A stretch of 64,000 bases of DNA from PMG-095 sp037200885 (lineage in GTDB: Bacteria; Myxococcota_A; Polyangia; Polyangiales; Polyangiaceae). The translations under genes and the position numbers were made by a program. The notes beneath the pieces are model-generated. The model did not search any database, had not been told where the DNA came from, and saw only the letters and a list, made by a program, of their open reading frames with translations. Position 1 is the first letter of the stretch, and each line of letters begins with the position of its first letter. The stretch spans positions 1,178,001 through 1,242,000 of the forward strand of contig JBBCIN010000002.1 of the NCBI GenBank assembly GCA_037200885.1, in the 5' to 3' direction. This document shows positions 42,571 through 51,812 of the stretch, one piece after another.

Positions 42571-44439
42571 ATGACGAATGTCTCAGCCGCGAGCTACCTC
42601 GATGCCCTGGATGAACGCTACGCGACTTTGCACACCGCCAAAGAGGATGCCTTTTGGTCGGCAAAAATGGGGCTGGGCGCGGACGCCAAGCAAGCGCAGA
42701 CCGAGCTCGATGCGCGTGATCTCGCGCTGCAGCAGTTCTTGCAAGCCTCGGATCAGTTGATCCGCCTACGCGAACTGCGAATAGAGAACGACGACCAGCG
42801 CCTGCGCGTCGAAGGCTGGCTACGCACCTTCGGCGCTCACACCATCGACAGCCCGCAAGGGGCGGCCTTGGCGGAGCAGCTGGCCGCCGATGAGGGCCGC
42901 TTGCAGCTGGCGCGCGGGGAGATGAAGCTGGGTTTCGAGGAACCCCAGGGCGCCTTCGTGTCCGCGAGCAGCATCGCGCTGTCACACCTACTGCAAAACG
43001 ACCCGGATGAGGCGCGCCGCCAGGCAGCGTTCGACGGACTGCGCTCGATCGAGTCGCACGTGCTCGAGCACGGCTATTTGCAAATCGTCGCCAAGCGCAA
43101 CGAGCTCGGGCGAACCTTGGGCGCCGAGGACTATTATGACTGGAAAGCGAAGCGCATCGAGGGCATGAGCAAGCACGAGCTGTTCGCCTTGCTGGACGAG
43201 CTGGAAGAACGAACGCGCCCGGCGGCACGCGCCTTCGTCGAAGACGCGCGACGCACGCATGGCGAGCAAGCCGCGAAACCCTGGAACCTCGGGCAACTCA
43301 CCTCTGGAGAGGTGACGCGCGATCTGGACCCCTATTTTTCCTTCCGTTCCGCGATCGATCGCTGGGGGCGGTCGTTCGCCGGACTGGGCATTCGCTACGC
43401 GGGCGCGGAGCTAGTACTCGACTTGCTCGACCGACCCGGCAAATACGAAAACGGCTTCATGCACGGCCCGGTCGTCGCTTGGCGTCGCGCAGGTCGCCGC
43501 ATCCCGGCCCGCATTCAATTCACGGCCAACGCCTTGCCGGGAGCAGTCGGCGCAGGGCAACAAGCCTTACGCACTCTGTTTCACGAGGGAGGGCACGCTG
43601 CGCACTTCTCCAATATCGACATGCCGAGCCCTTGCTTCGGCCAAGAATTCGCGCCCACCTCCACGGCCTTCGCCGAAACGCAAAGCATGTTCTTGGACAG
43701 CCTGCCCGGCGATGCCGACTGGCAACAGCGCTACGCGCTCGACCGAAACGGTAGCCCCATGCCGCTCTCGTTGGTCGACCGCAGCATCGACGCCCACCAG
43801 CCGAAGGCGGCTTGGGTGATGCGCTCGATGCTCTCGGTTTGCTATGCAGAAAAAGCCATCTATGAGCTGCCCAGCGAAGCCTTGACGGCCGAAAACGTGC
43901 TCCGAGTGTTGCGTGAGGTCGAACGAAGAATGCTCTTTCTCGAAGGCGGTAGCCCTCGCCCGACTTTGTCCATCTCGCACCTCATCTCGGGCGATTTCAG
44001 CTGCACCTACCACGGCTATGTACTCGCCCAAATCGCCGTCGCCCAGGCGCGCGGCTACTTCCTCGCGCGCGACGGCCATCTGGTGGACAACCCGCGCATC
44101 GGTCCGGAGCTCGCCAAAGTCTGGTGGCAACCCGGCAACAGCATCCCGTTCGCCGATTTTGTCCGCAAGCTCACCGGGCAAGATCTCAGCGCTGTACCGC
44201 TTGCCGCTCGCCTCAACCAAACGGCCGAACAACGCAAAGTCGAAGCGCACGCGAGCGTCGCGAAGCTCAGCCAAATCGCCAAAGCCTCGCAGCAAATCGA
44301 TTTGGATGCGCACATCCAGGTCGTGCACGGCGCGGAATCAGTCGCCGAATATCGCGGCGATTTCGCCAAGTTCGCGGCCGAATTCGCGAGCTGGATCGAC
44401 ACTCACGCCGAAGCCGCTGCAGCGAGAGCAAGCGCCTGA
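42571..44439 (+). CDS. M3 family oligopeptidase (oligoendopeptidase F-like)
   Basis: A 622-residue zinc metallopeptidase from the ATG at 42571; ATGs at 42535 and upstream give Arg-rich extensions without similarity. The catalytic motif is TLFHEGGHAAHF (HExGH, two zinc ligands and catalytic Glu), with the third ligand Glu in PTSTAFAETQSMF. Later conserved stretches FSCTYHGYVLAQIAVAQARGYFL and WWQPGNSIPFADFVRKLTG match the M3 active-site cleft. It cleaves short peptides in the cytoplasm. It is longer than PepF (about 600) only slightly. No operon partner. Confidence 0.88.
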   Translation: MTNVSAASYLDALDERYATLHTAKEDAFWSAKMGLGADAKQAQTELDARDLALQQFLQASDQLIRLRELRIENDDQRLRVEGWLRTFGAHTIDSPQGAALAEQLAADEGRLQLARGEMKLGFEEPQGAFVSASSIALSHLLQNDPDEARRQAAFDGLRSIESHVLEHGYLQIVAKRNELGRTLGAEDYYDWKAKRIEGMSKHELFALLDELEERTRPAARAFVEDARRTHGEQAAKPWNLGQLTSGEVTRDLDPYFSFRSAIDRWGRSFAGLGIRYAGAELVLDLLDRPGKYENGFMHGPVVAWRRAGRRIPARIQFTANALPGAVGAGQQALRTLFHEGGHAAHFSNIDMPSPCFGQEFAPTSTAFAETQSMFLDSLPGDADWQQRYALDRNGSPMPLSLVDRSIDAHQPKAAWVMRSMLSVCYAEKAIYELPSEALTAENVLRVLREVERRMLFLEGGSPRPTLSISHLISGDFSCTYHGYVLAQIAVAQARGYFLARDGHLVDNPRIGPELAKVWWQPGNSIPFADFVRKLTGQDLSAVPLAARLNQTAEQRKVEAHASVAKLSQIAKASQQIDLDAHIQVVHGAESVAEYRGDFAKFAAEFASWIDTHAEAAAARASA

Positions 44440-44797
44440 TCCTCGCGTTCTGCCTCGGGTTTGTTGATGGTCACGCGCCATGGCGTGGACGTCCCAGCCT
44501 TCGGCGGCGCGGACGTGCAGCCGCCGAGCTCGCGCGATTTCCAATCGAGACCCCACCCACTCAGCTAGACCTATATGTCCGCCGCAGTCGGCGGATGTAG
44601 GCAACCGCAAGCCTATTTGAGCTGCCTTTGGCGGCTGATATGAGTTTGGGTTGGGGTGGTGAATATCGCCTCGGTTCGCCCCGTCTCAGTACGCGTGTGG
44701 GGTCTCCCCTCGGGGATGACCAGTTCGTCCAAAGGCTCGGGGGCGCGCGTTCATTTGCCTCGGAGCCAGGCATGTCTGCATCGTGAGGAGCTCAAAT
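44440..44797. other. Intergenic stretch with a 7-bp-arm dyad
   Basis: 358 bases between two rightward genes. The only clear element is TCCGCCG-CAGT-CGGCGGA at 44578-44595, a perfect dyad with a four-base loop that could be a terminator stem or an operator. A GAGGAG ribosome binding site for the next gene is at its right end. Confidence 0.45.
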
Positions 44798-45469
44798 ATG
44801 CGTAGGTTCGCCGTGGTTCTTATCTCGACGTTGTTTCCGTTTTCTTTGCTCAGTCTCACTACTCAAAGCGCCCTCGCCGACGAGCCGGACGCTGAAACGC
44901 CCCCACCTGCCGCGCCAGCCGGGCCACCGCCCGGGGCCGTGCTGGTCCCAGTCGAAGAGGAGCAGCCGTTCAAACAGATCGCGATCATGGCCAACCCGCT
45001 CGGCTTCTTCATCGGGCGGTACAGCCTCGATGTCGAATACCTGCCCGCGCTGCACCACGCCATCACGCTCACTCCCTTCTATACCCACGCTCCGGTCAAA
45101 GTGACCATCAACGGTACCGAGGTGGACGGCGGCTCGCTGAACGGCGGCGGCGGTGAACTGGGGTACAAATTCTACACGGGCAAAAAGGGACCCAACGGGT
45201 TCTTCGTTGGTCCCTCGTTCTTGTTCGGCTCCTACACGCAGAGCTTCGAAGGTCAGAAGGGTGACTCATTCACGAGCATTGGCGGCGCTATCGACTTTGG
45301 CGGGCAAGCGGTGATCGGCCCCGGCTTCGTCATCGGCGGCGGCTTCGGCATGCAGTGGACCAAAACCAGTAAAGACATCAACACCGACAATCTCAACCTA
45401 GCGAGTGCGATCATCGCCGGTGGCGGCTTGCGACCGCGCTTCTTGTTCACTGTCGGTTACGCTTTTTAG
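44798..45469 (+). CDS. Outer-membrane beta-barrel protein
   Basis: A 223-residue product from the ATG at 44798 (GAGGAG eight bases upstream). The signal peptide RRFAVVLISTLFPFSLLSLTTQSALA is followed by a Pro-rich segment and an amphipathic beta region typical of small barrels (IAIMANPLGFFIGRYSLDVEYLPALHHAITLTPFYTHAPV, GGGELGYKFYTGKKGPNGFFVGPSFLFGSY, AVIGPGFVIGGGFGMQWT), ending in RPRFLFTVGYAF with the C-terminal aromatic needed for barrel insertion. It resembles DUF3575/OmpW-like barrels. Function unknown. Confidence 0.75.
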   Translation: MRRFAVVLISTLFPFSLLSLTTQSALADEPDAETPPPAAPAGPPPGAVLVPVEEEQPFKQIAIMANPLGFFIGRYSLDVEYLPALHHAITLTPFYTHAPVKVTINGTEVDGGSLNGGGGELGYKFYTGKKGPNGFFVGPSFLFGSYTQSFEGQKGDSFTSIGGAIDFGGQAVIGPGFVIGGGFGMQWTKTSKDINTDNLNLASAIIAGGGLRPRFLFTVGYAF

Positions 45470-45474
45470 TCTGC

Positions 45475-45540
45475 GTGGTCGGCGATTCAGGGCGCGTCTC
45501 GCTGGCCCTCCAGCGCTGCTGAGGGGGCCCCCCCGACCAC
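45475..45540. terminator. Long hairpin between convergent genes
   Basis: GTGGTCGG (45475-45482) pairs with CCGACCAC (45533-45540). Between them is a GC-rich stretch with smaller internal stems (for example GGGGGCCCCC). No T-run. It lies between a rightward stop at 45469 and a leftward stop at 45563, so it may end transcription from both sides. Confidence 0.4.
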
Positions 45541-45562
45541 TCAATCCCAGGTGCGCGGCAAG

Positions 45563-47116
45563 TCAAACTCCGCGCTGTTCGATCGAACGGTACTGGGCCA
45601 GCACCCGGGCGGTAACCGAGGGCGGAACTCGGAGCATGGCAAGATCGAACGAGGCATTGGTGATCGCACTGTCCTGAGCGAGGGCGGCACGGGCGGCTTC
45701 GTCGACCAGACAACGCAGATCGCTGGCGGAGTACCCTTCCAGCCTCTCGGCTAGCGCGTCCCGCTCAACCTGGGGCGCCACCGGTCTGCCCTCGAGGTGA
45801 AGCGTGAGCATCTCGGCACGCGCTTTGGCGTCCGGAGGCCCCACGTAGATGAGCTTGTCGAGCCGACCAGTGCGCCGCACTGCTTCGTCGATCTTTTCCG
45901 GGCGATTCGTAGCGGCGATGACGAAGATCCGCTTTTGCGCGCACTCATTGAGGTGCGCGAGGAATTCGTTCACCTCCTCCGACTTATATTGTTGGTGGCC
46001 GCCCAATCCATCGCGCGCGGGCACGAGCGCGTCGAACTCATCGATGAAAATGACGGCCGGCGCGCGTTCGGCGGCAAGCTCGAACATCTCGCGAATTCGA
46101 AGCACTGTTTCGTGAATGTGAATGCCGGCTAGCTCGGAAGGAATCACCTCGATGAAATGATGCCCGAGCTCCTCCGCCAATTGACGGGCAATGTACGTCT
46201 TGCCACAGCCGGGGGGGCCATAGAGCAGCACGCCGTTGGGGATCGTGAGGCCGTAGCGTCGATATCGCTCTGGATTGCGCACCACAGCGACGACCTCGAT
46301 CTGCAGGACTTGCTTCAACGCGTGCATCCCAGCGACCCGGGCGAGTCCCTGCCCAGATGCGGAAGGCGTCGATTCTATCGAGGATACGGCTTGCGAGGCG
46401 ACGGCTGTGCCGGGCACCTCGCCCCGCCGGAGGGCCTGCCTGAGCCCCTGCAGCGTCGGGATCGCTTCGCGCGGACTCGCCGGAGCCAAGCAGCGTTCGA
46501 CGACCCTGGAGAGCTCTTCGCCGCAGTACTTCGACCAACCGCGAAGATCGGGCACCTTTCCCGTCAGCGAGCGAAGCTCGATCCCGGTCGCCAGGCGATA
46601 GAATGCTCTGGCCGCGCTACGCACGTGTTCAAGCTCCGAAATGGGTAGGTCGGCGAGCGAGACGAGACAGCCCAGCGCGCTCGGATCAGCGCAATGCCAG
46701 CTGAGCGCGGGGTTCACGTCAGGGAACCTTTGCAGGGACAGCCCGCGGTCCACGCTATCCAGCAACGCCTCGAACAGTTGCCGCAACTCCGCTTCACTTG
46801 CCTCCTTCAAATCACGGTCAGCTAGACGTTGGCCACGAGCCGAGAGAAAGAAGCCATGCGTCTCTCGCAGCGTCTCCGTTGGCTGCAGTGCACGAACCAA
46901 GCTGAACACCAAAGGCGGCTGGCTGAGTAGCCAAGAGCGAGTTTGTTCGAGCGACGGCCCGCGGCTGAAAAACAACAAGCTTTCTTGCGACGGCGCGCAC
47001 GGCTCGAGCGCATAGAGTTCGCACTGCTCATCAACATGCAGCACCTTGACGACAGCCGGCAAGTCGGAAATCTGGTGACCGATCGGCAAGCTCGGTCGGC
47101 GTGGAGCAGTCAGCAC
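45563..47116 (-). CDS. AAA+ ATPase with kinase-like N-terminal domain, chaperone operon
   Basis: A 517-residue protein from a GTG start directly abutting the Hsp70 stop. The C-terminal half is a classical AAA domain of the p97/SpoVK type: Walker A GPPGCGKT at 300-307, Walker B AVIFIDEFD at 354-362, sensor/second region RIFVIAATNRPEKIDEAVRRTGRLDK, and LEGYSASDLRCLVDEAARAAL (lid). The N-terminal 240 residues have the spacing of a Ser/Thr kinase C-lobe: an FYRLATG stretch near 173, then CGEELSRVVERCLAPASPREAIPTLQGLRQAL. Catalytic kinase motifs are absent, so it would be a pseudokinase. As the last gene of a J-like/GrpE-like/Hsp70 operon it is expected to unfold or remodel client proteins. Confidence 0.85.
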   Translation of the reverse strand: MLTAPRRPSLPIGHQISDLPAVVKVLHVDEQCELYALEPCAPSQESLLFFSRGPSLEQTRSWLLSQPPLVFSLVRALQPTETLRETHGFFLSARGQRLADRDLKEASEAELRQLFEALLDSVDRGLSLQRFPDVNPALSWHCADPSALGCLVSLADLPISELEHVRSAARAFYRLATGIELRSLTGKVPDLRGWSKYCGEELSRVVERCLAPASPREAIPTLQGLRQALRRGEVPGTAVASQAVSSIESTPSASGQGLARVAGMHALKQVLQIEVVAVVRNPERYRRYGLTIPNGVLLYGPPGCGKTYIARQLAEELGHHFIEVIPSELAGIHIHETVLRIREMFELAAERAPAVIFIDEFDALVPARDGLGGHQQYKSEEVNEFLAHLNECAQKRIFVIAATNRPEKIDEAVRRTGRLDKLIYVGPPDAKARAEMLTLHLEGRPVAPQVERDALAERLEGYSASDLRCLVDEAARAALAQDSAITNASFDLAMLRVPPSVTARVLAQYRSIEQRGV

Positions 47117-49615
47117 TCAAAATCTCCTAAGACCCGAACGCAGCGCGCGCTCGCGCTCGACATCGGCCTGCTTCTTCGGTTGCAACTTCCACAACGCACG
47201 CACGACCTCCTGCAAGGCGTTGCCATCCGCGCGCTGCAGCGCCGCTCGACCCCGAGCGATCAGACCACGACTCTCTTCAGCGTCGACGAAGAGCCCTGGA
47301 TCTTGCGTCAGCTGCTCGAAGTTCTCTCGCCAGAACCAGTCGTGCTTGGACAGAACGCGAAAGCGCAAGCCCTCCACTTCTTCGCACATACGAGCAATAC
47401 CCCGCTCGTCGTCTTTTGCTGCCGTGCGCTCGAGCTCCCGCCGCAACATGCTCAGTTGTTGTTTATCGAGAGTGGTGCCAAATCGCGCGATGGCATTTTC
47501 CGCGACTTGCACCAGCTCGGCGAACTTGAACTCGGGATTCTGACTCGGTTCTTCGCTCACGCGACGCTCGAGTCGACCGAGCCGTCCGCGAATCTTCTTC
47601 GATTCCTCGACGATGCCTCGCGCGTCGTCCGGATCCCTCGGTGTTTTCACAGCGAGTGCCGCGACGCTTTGTCGAAGTTCCGTCACTTCCGAGCGCGTAC
47701 CGACATCCGCCGTGCGCTGCCCGAGCTGGTCGAGTCGCGCCTGGTAGGTATGAGCCTGCGAGACCGCTTCGCGAGACAGCGCCACGAAATCTTGCTCGTC
47801 GCGCTGCGGCACGTATAGGCGTTCACCAAAGTGCAGATTGAGGTGAGGAATGAACGCCTCCACGGTAATGGCACGCGACGCGCTGATCTGAAGATTGATC
47901 TCGACCTCGGCGCCCTGCGGGACGACGCGCTTCACCGCCGAATGCGATAACAGCACGTTGCCGACCCACTCGTTCGCGTCGGGGTCGTCGAGAAACTCCC
48001 CCTCCCACAGCTTGATCGCCAGGTCCGTATTCGGCTTGTTTGGGGCGACCTCGTGTTTGGCTCGGTATTTTAGCTTCTTCTCCGCCGGCAGCGGCGTCCC
48101 TTTGCTGAACACCGCGTCGAGTGCCGGGCGGCCTTCTGCATCCACTACCTCGATCGAGAGCGTATGTGGCAGCGGCGGCGCCCCGGGCACTAGGCCGTGC
48201 CTCACGCTAAATTCCGCCACGTCCGGCTGTAACAGATTGCCGCGCGCATCCCGCGCGTAAACCCAAAACGTGGTGACGTCACTGGGCTTCAGCGAGAGCA
48301 CAGTCTCGAAATGTCCTCTTTTCGGCGTGAGCCAGCCGCTCGTCCAGAGGCCGCCCTCGGCCTCGATCTTGATCCCGACTTCGCGCTCCGTATCGAGGAC
48401 GCGCCCTGCCAGCACCGACTGGAGCTCCGCGCTCACCGGGTCGTAGGCCAACTTGAGCTGAACACCGTCCGTGGACGGGGAACTCGCGTCGGGGCTCGCG
48501 CCTTTCTGCGGGCTGGTCCGCCTGAGCGCCGACGCGTAGATGGCTGCCCCGCGCGCCACGACCGTCATTGGGTCGACCGCAAAATCGACGGGGGCGCCGA
48601 GCCGCTCACGCAAGAGGGCGCGCACGAACGGTGTCTGCGTCGGACCGCCCACCAGCAGAATGCGAGCCAGGTCGGATCCCGACACGCGCGCACCTGCCAG
48701 GGCCTCGGCGGCCAGCGCGCAGGCTTTTTCCATGAGCGGAGCGACCAGGGTGTCCAGTTGAGCTCGCTTGAGCGGGACGTCTATTTGGATCGGGACCCCG
48801 GCATCATCGTCGCCGACGTCGAATAGAGACACGATCACCTCTTGCTCCCTCGATAGGTCGATCTTGGCTTCCTCGGCTTTCCCCCGCAACTTGGACAGCA
48901 GCGCGCGGCGCGCACTGCCGGGGCCGCTTGCGCGCAGATCGTAGGTGGCTTCGAGGACTGGCAGGAGCGCGCGCTCGACGATCATGCGGTCGATGTCCTT
49001 ACCGCCGAGCAGATTGTCGCCTCGGTGCTCGAGGATGTTCAGTCGGCCTCCCTGAGTGGAAACCACCGCAATGTCGAGCGTTCCGCCGCCCAAGTCGAAC
49101 ACGAGCCAGCGCTCACGCGCGCTGTCGGGAGTCGCCCCATAGCCAATGGCAGCGGCGATCGGCTCCTGCAAGAGTGGGGCTTCCTCGAAGCCCGCCAGCT
49201 CTGCAGCGCGGGCTGTGGCTTCGCACTGCAGCGCGCCAAATGCGGCAGGTACGGTGATGACTGCAGCCTTCACCTCTGCGCCGGACTGACGTCGCACGTC
49301 CTCACGCAACGACTTGAGAACCTCCGCAGAAAGCTCTTCGGCAGAGAGCTCCCGCTGCGTCGCCGGAAAGCTCTTGCGGTCCTTTTGACCCATCCAGCGC
49401 TTGAACTCGACCGCCACGTTGTCTAGGTCCGTGAGCAGAGCGCTCTGAGCACGCCGACCGACGATGACTCGGCCCGTCCTCAGAATGTGCACGGCCGAAG
49501 GCGTCACGTTCATCTGGTCGTTGTTTTGGAAAATCCTGAGCGCACCGGCTTGCCAGACGGCAATGCAGGAGTTCGTGGTCCCGAGATCAATCCCGTAATC
49601 GATGGTCGTGCTCAT
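47117..49615 (-). CDS. Hsp70 (DnaK-like) chaperone with long C-terminal helical region
   Basis: An 832-residue protein. The nucleotide-binding domain is complete: phosphate 1 GIDLGTTNS at 8-16, VPAAF at 122-126, phosphate 2 LVFDLGGGTLD with DLGGGT at 174-179, connect 2 and adenosine loop ILLVGGPTQTP near 321-329. The substrate-binding domain follows (about 380-560) and then a long helical region (about 590-832) with heptad-like Leu/Arg patterns instead of the short DnaK lid. No C-terminal EEVD. It is therefore a divergent Hsp70 with unusual lid. The start overlaps the GrpE-like gene's end by four bases (ATGA), and the AAA+ gene follows with no gap. Confidence 0.9.
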   Translation of the reverse strand: MSTTIDYGIDLGTTNSCIAVWQAGALRIFQNNDQMNVTPSAVHILRTGRVIVGRRAQSALLTDLDNVAVEFKRWMGQKDRKSFPATQRELSAEELSAEVLKSLREDVRRQSGAEVKAAVITVPAAFGALQCEATARAAELAGFEEAPLLQEPIAAAIGYGATPDSARERWLVFDLGGGTLDIAVVSTQGGRLNILEHRGDNLLGGKDIDRMIVERALLPVLEATYDLRASGPGSARRALLSKLRGKAEEAKIDLSREQEVIVSLFDVGDDDAGVPIQIDVPLKRAQLDTLVAPLMEKACALAAEALAGARVSGSDLARILLVGGPTQTPFVRALLRERLGAPVDFAVDPMTVVARGAAIYASALRRTSPQKGASPDASSPSTDGVQLKLAYDPVSAELQSVLAGRVLDTEREVGIKIEAEGGLWTSGWLTPKRGHFETVLSLKPSDVTTFWVYARDARGNLLQPDVAEFSVRHGLVPGAPPLPHTLSIEVVDAEGRPALDAVFSKGTPLPAEKKLKYRAKHEVAPNKPNTDLAIKLWEGEFLDDPDANEWVGNVLLSHSAVKRVVPQGAEVEINLQISASRAITVEAFIPHLNLHFGERLYVPQRDEQDFVALSREAVSQAHTYQARLDQLGQRTADVGTRSEVTELRQSVAALAVKTPRDPDDARGIVEESKKIRGRLGRLERRVSEEPSQNPEFKFAELVQVAENAIARFGTTLDKQQLSMLRRELERTAAKDDERGIARMCEEVEGLRFRVLSKHDWFWRENFEQLTQDPGLFVDAEESRGLIARGRAALQRADGNALQEVVRALWKLQPKKQADVERERALRSGLRRF

Positions 49616-50001
49616 GGCACTGCCTCCCCCGTTTCGACGGCTTTTGAAGAATACCTGACGACGACTTGCCCGGCCCGAACGACGAGGCCTCGAAATTCGA
49701 TTGTCGGTGCGACCGTCTCTGCTACCAGCGCAGAGGCATGTTCCGCGCCCTCATCGTGAACAACGTCGACTACGTCGGGCGCCAGCCCAGGGTCGTACGC
49801 GCGTCCACACAGGTCGATGATTTCGAGACCCATCGAGCTGAGCGTCTCGGCAAGAGAGCGGACGGCGTACCGGACGGCGACCGACTGACCCTCCGGCAAT
49901 GATGGCAAAGCCTGCTGCAAGCGCCAACAAGCAAGCGCCATTCGGCACGCCTGCTCCAATGAGATCGTCACCTCATCGGGGGCGAGGGTCGTCGAGGTCA
50001 T
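49612..50001 (-). CDS. GrpE-like nucleotide-exchange factor (divergent)
   Basis: A 129-residue product from the ATG at 50001, whose ATGA overlaps the stop of the upstream gene. After a helical N-terminus (about 12-55) comes SMGLEIIDLCGRAYDPGLAPDVVDVV, then LVAETVAPTIEFRGLVVRAGQVVVRYSSK at about 92-120. These match the beta-head of GrpE (G.E.ID..G..FDP..HE.V..V and V..GY...R.LRPA.V.V). The long dimeric GrpE coiled coil is missing, so it is shorter than GrpE (about 190). Its place directly before Hsp70 supports an exchange-factor role; that function is inference. Confidence 0.65.
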   Translation of the reverse strand: MTSTTLAPDEVTISLEQACRMALACWRLQQALPSLPEGQSVAVRYAVRSLAETLSSMGLEIIDLCGRAYDPGLAPDVVDVVHDEGAEHASALVAETVAPTIEFRGLVVRAGQVVVRYSSKAVETGEAVP

Positions 50002-51782
50002 CGCGATGAGTTCCCGTTGGCGACGAGTGCAATGAACAGAGCAACGCAGGCGGCGACCCCGATCAGCTGATGCCAACGCTGCGCGCGCGTCAGCGGCAAC
50101 CGCCCGAGGAAGCGGTAACCCTTGTCACTCTCGCGAACGACCCGATAGCGGGAAAGCGGCATGATCGGCAAAAACAAGAAAACGAAGTAGTGGGTGGTGA
50201 CGTAGGAACGACTCTCCATGTCTGGCTCCGATTCCCCATACACAGTGCAGCCGACGCCATTGACCGTGCGCAGCGAAGGTGCACTCGACAGCGGCTTCAG
50301 TTGGCCGAACACACGTTCCCGACGCACCATTGGGCGCAGGTCCTCGATGGTCCGCTGGATCGCCGCCGCGGTGGCGGTGCCCCGAGCCAGCGGCAAAGCT
50401 TCCTGGAGCAGCTGCTCTGCCTCGATGAACTGCTCCGCCCAAGTAAAATCCCGACCCAATCCGGCCAGGCTTGCCGCCACGTGTTCGCGGCAGCGTTGCA
50501 GGGCGGGATGTTCCGCCGGTAGCAATCGCTCGACCTGACTCATGAGCGGTCCAATCTCACTTCTGAAGCGCCGGAGCGCAGTTCGGCAAGTCCACTCGTT
50601 GCGAGCGACCTCACGGGCCTTGCGCAGCATCTCGGCGTCGAGCATTCGACTCAAGTCGTTGCACACGCCATGCAACTCCTGGACGGCCGGAGCCACCGCC
50701 TCCTCAGTCGCACGAGCGCGCCGCGCGCGTGCGATCTCGCTGATTTCGGCCAGCTCTCGCTCGAGGCGGAGCAGACTCACCGTGTTGTGTGCCAGCGCGA
50801 CCGCTTCCTCTTGGAATGCCTGCGCACCGGTAAAGTCCTCAGCCCACGTCAAATCCGCGGCGATGCCGGCGAGGCACAAAGCGGCCTGCTCGCGGCAGGC
50901 GTGCGCAACTGGGTGACTGAGCGGAATGAAGTGCAAGAGCCCACGCAGGGCGGGCTCGACCTCGAGCCGAAAGTGCTTGATGGCGCCCTCACAGACCCGC
51001 GCGTTTGCCGCCCGATGACCGTTCGAACGGTCAATCTTGGCGCCGAAGTCTGCGCGCGACTGCCGACATAAGTTACGAAAATCGGCCTCTGGCGGCGCAA
51101 TCAATTCCGAGACCGCGCGAGCAGCCCAAGACCCCGTATCTTCCAGTTGGATCAGCGCGAGCAGGACGGCGCGCACGCAGGCAGGCTCGTCGCGAGCCAG
51201 GGCGTCCCTTGCAAACATCAGCATGCCTTCGGCTGCCAAGCGAACCGCCTCGTCTCTGACGGCTTGGACCTCCGACGGCAGAGCGCCTGGTTCATAGTCC
51301 CCGCCTTCTTCCTGGCGCGCCGCGAGCAACCAGTAGTCGTCACTCGTCACCACTCGCTGCCAGGTTCGCAGTGAGTCGACCCACGACTGGATGCCTGCCT
51401 CGTCTGGGCTGGCTCGGGTGGCTGCTATCAGGGAATAGAGCGCGCGGTCGTGGTCCTGGGCGATGTCCGCTCCGCCGCTTGCCACCGGGGCGACCACGGG
51501 CGGGCGAGCCAGCTCGGCAGATGGCAGCGAACAAAACCAAAACAAGCGATCGCGCACCCGTTGCGGGGGACTTTGAAGCCGTCCCAGCGCCATGCGCACG
51601 TCCGCCTCCGCGCGTCGAAGCTCACCCAGGAGCGGTAGGTCGGTTTCTTCGAGGGGTACCGCGCCCAGGGTCGCCCTCCGTGTCATGCCGGCCGCCGCGC
51701 GATGGGCGTCCGAAAGGGAGGCTTCGGTGCTGAGCCGAAGAACGCGGTAGGCGTTGGCGCTCAGGTAGTCGGGGATGAACAT
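49998..51782 (-). CDS. J-domain-like membrane protein, first gene of chaperone operon
   Basis: A 594-residue product from the ATG at 51782; the longer frame to 51884 overlaps a divergent region. Residues about 8-75 resemble the truncated J-like helices found in Hsp70-linked proteins (NAYRVLRLSTEASLSDAHRAAAGMTRRA, followed by LRRAEADVRMALGRLQSPPQRVRDRLFWFC), but the HPD tripeptide is absent. Long helical repeats fill 100-460. Near the C-terminus are YVTTHYFVFLFLPIMPLSRYRVV and WHQLIGVAACVALFIALVA, two probable membrane segments. It would anchor the Hsp70 machine at the membrane. Its stop overlaps the GrpE-like start by four bases. Confidence 0.75.
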   Translation of the reverse strand: MFIPDYLSANAYRVLRLSTEASLSDAHRAAAGMTRRATLGAVPLEETDLPLLGELRRAEADVRMALGRLQSPPQRVRDRLFWFCSLPSAELARPPVVAPVASGGADIAQDHDRALYSLIAATRASPDEAGIQSWVDSLRTWQRVVTSDDYWLLAARQEEGGDYEPGALPSEVQAVRDEAVRLAAEGMLMFARDALARDEPACVRAVLLALIQLEDTGSWAARAVSELIAPPEADFRNLCRQSRADFGAKIDRSNGHRAANARVCEGAIKHFRLEVEPALRGLLHFIPLSHPVAHACREQAALCLAGIAADLTWAEDFTGAQAFQEEAVALAHNTVSLLRLERELAEISEIARARRARATEEAVAPAVQELHGVCNDLSRMLDAEMLRKAREVARNEWTCRTALRRFRSEIGPLMSQVERLLPAEHPALQRCREHVAASLAGLGRDFTWAEQFIEAEQLLQEALPLARGTATAAAIQRTIEDLRPMVRRERVFGQLKPLSSAPSLRTVNGVGCTVYGESEPDMESRSYVTTHYFVFLFLPIMPLSRYRVVRESDKGYRFLGRLPLTRAQRWHQLIGVAACVALFIALVANGNSSR

Positions 51783-51812
51783 CGTCTGAGCGGTCCGCTG
51801 TGTGTCGCGCGC

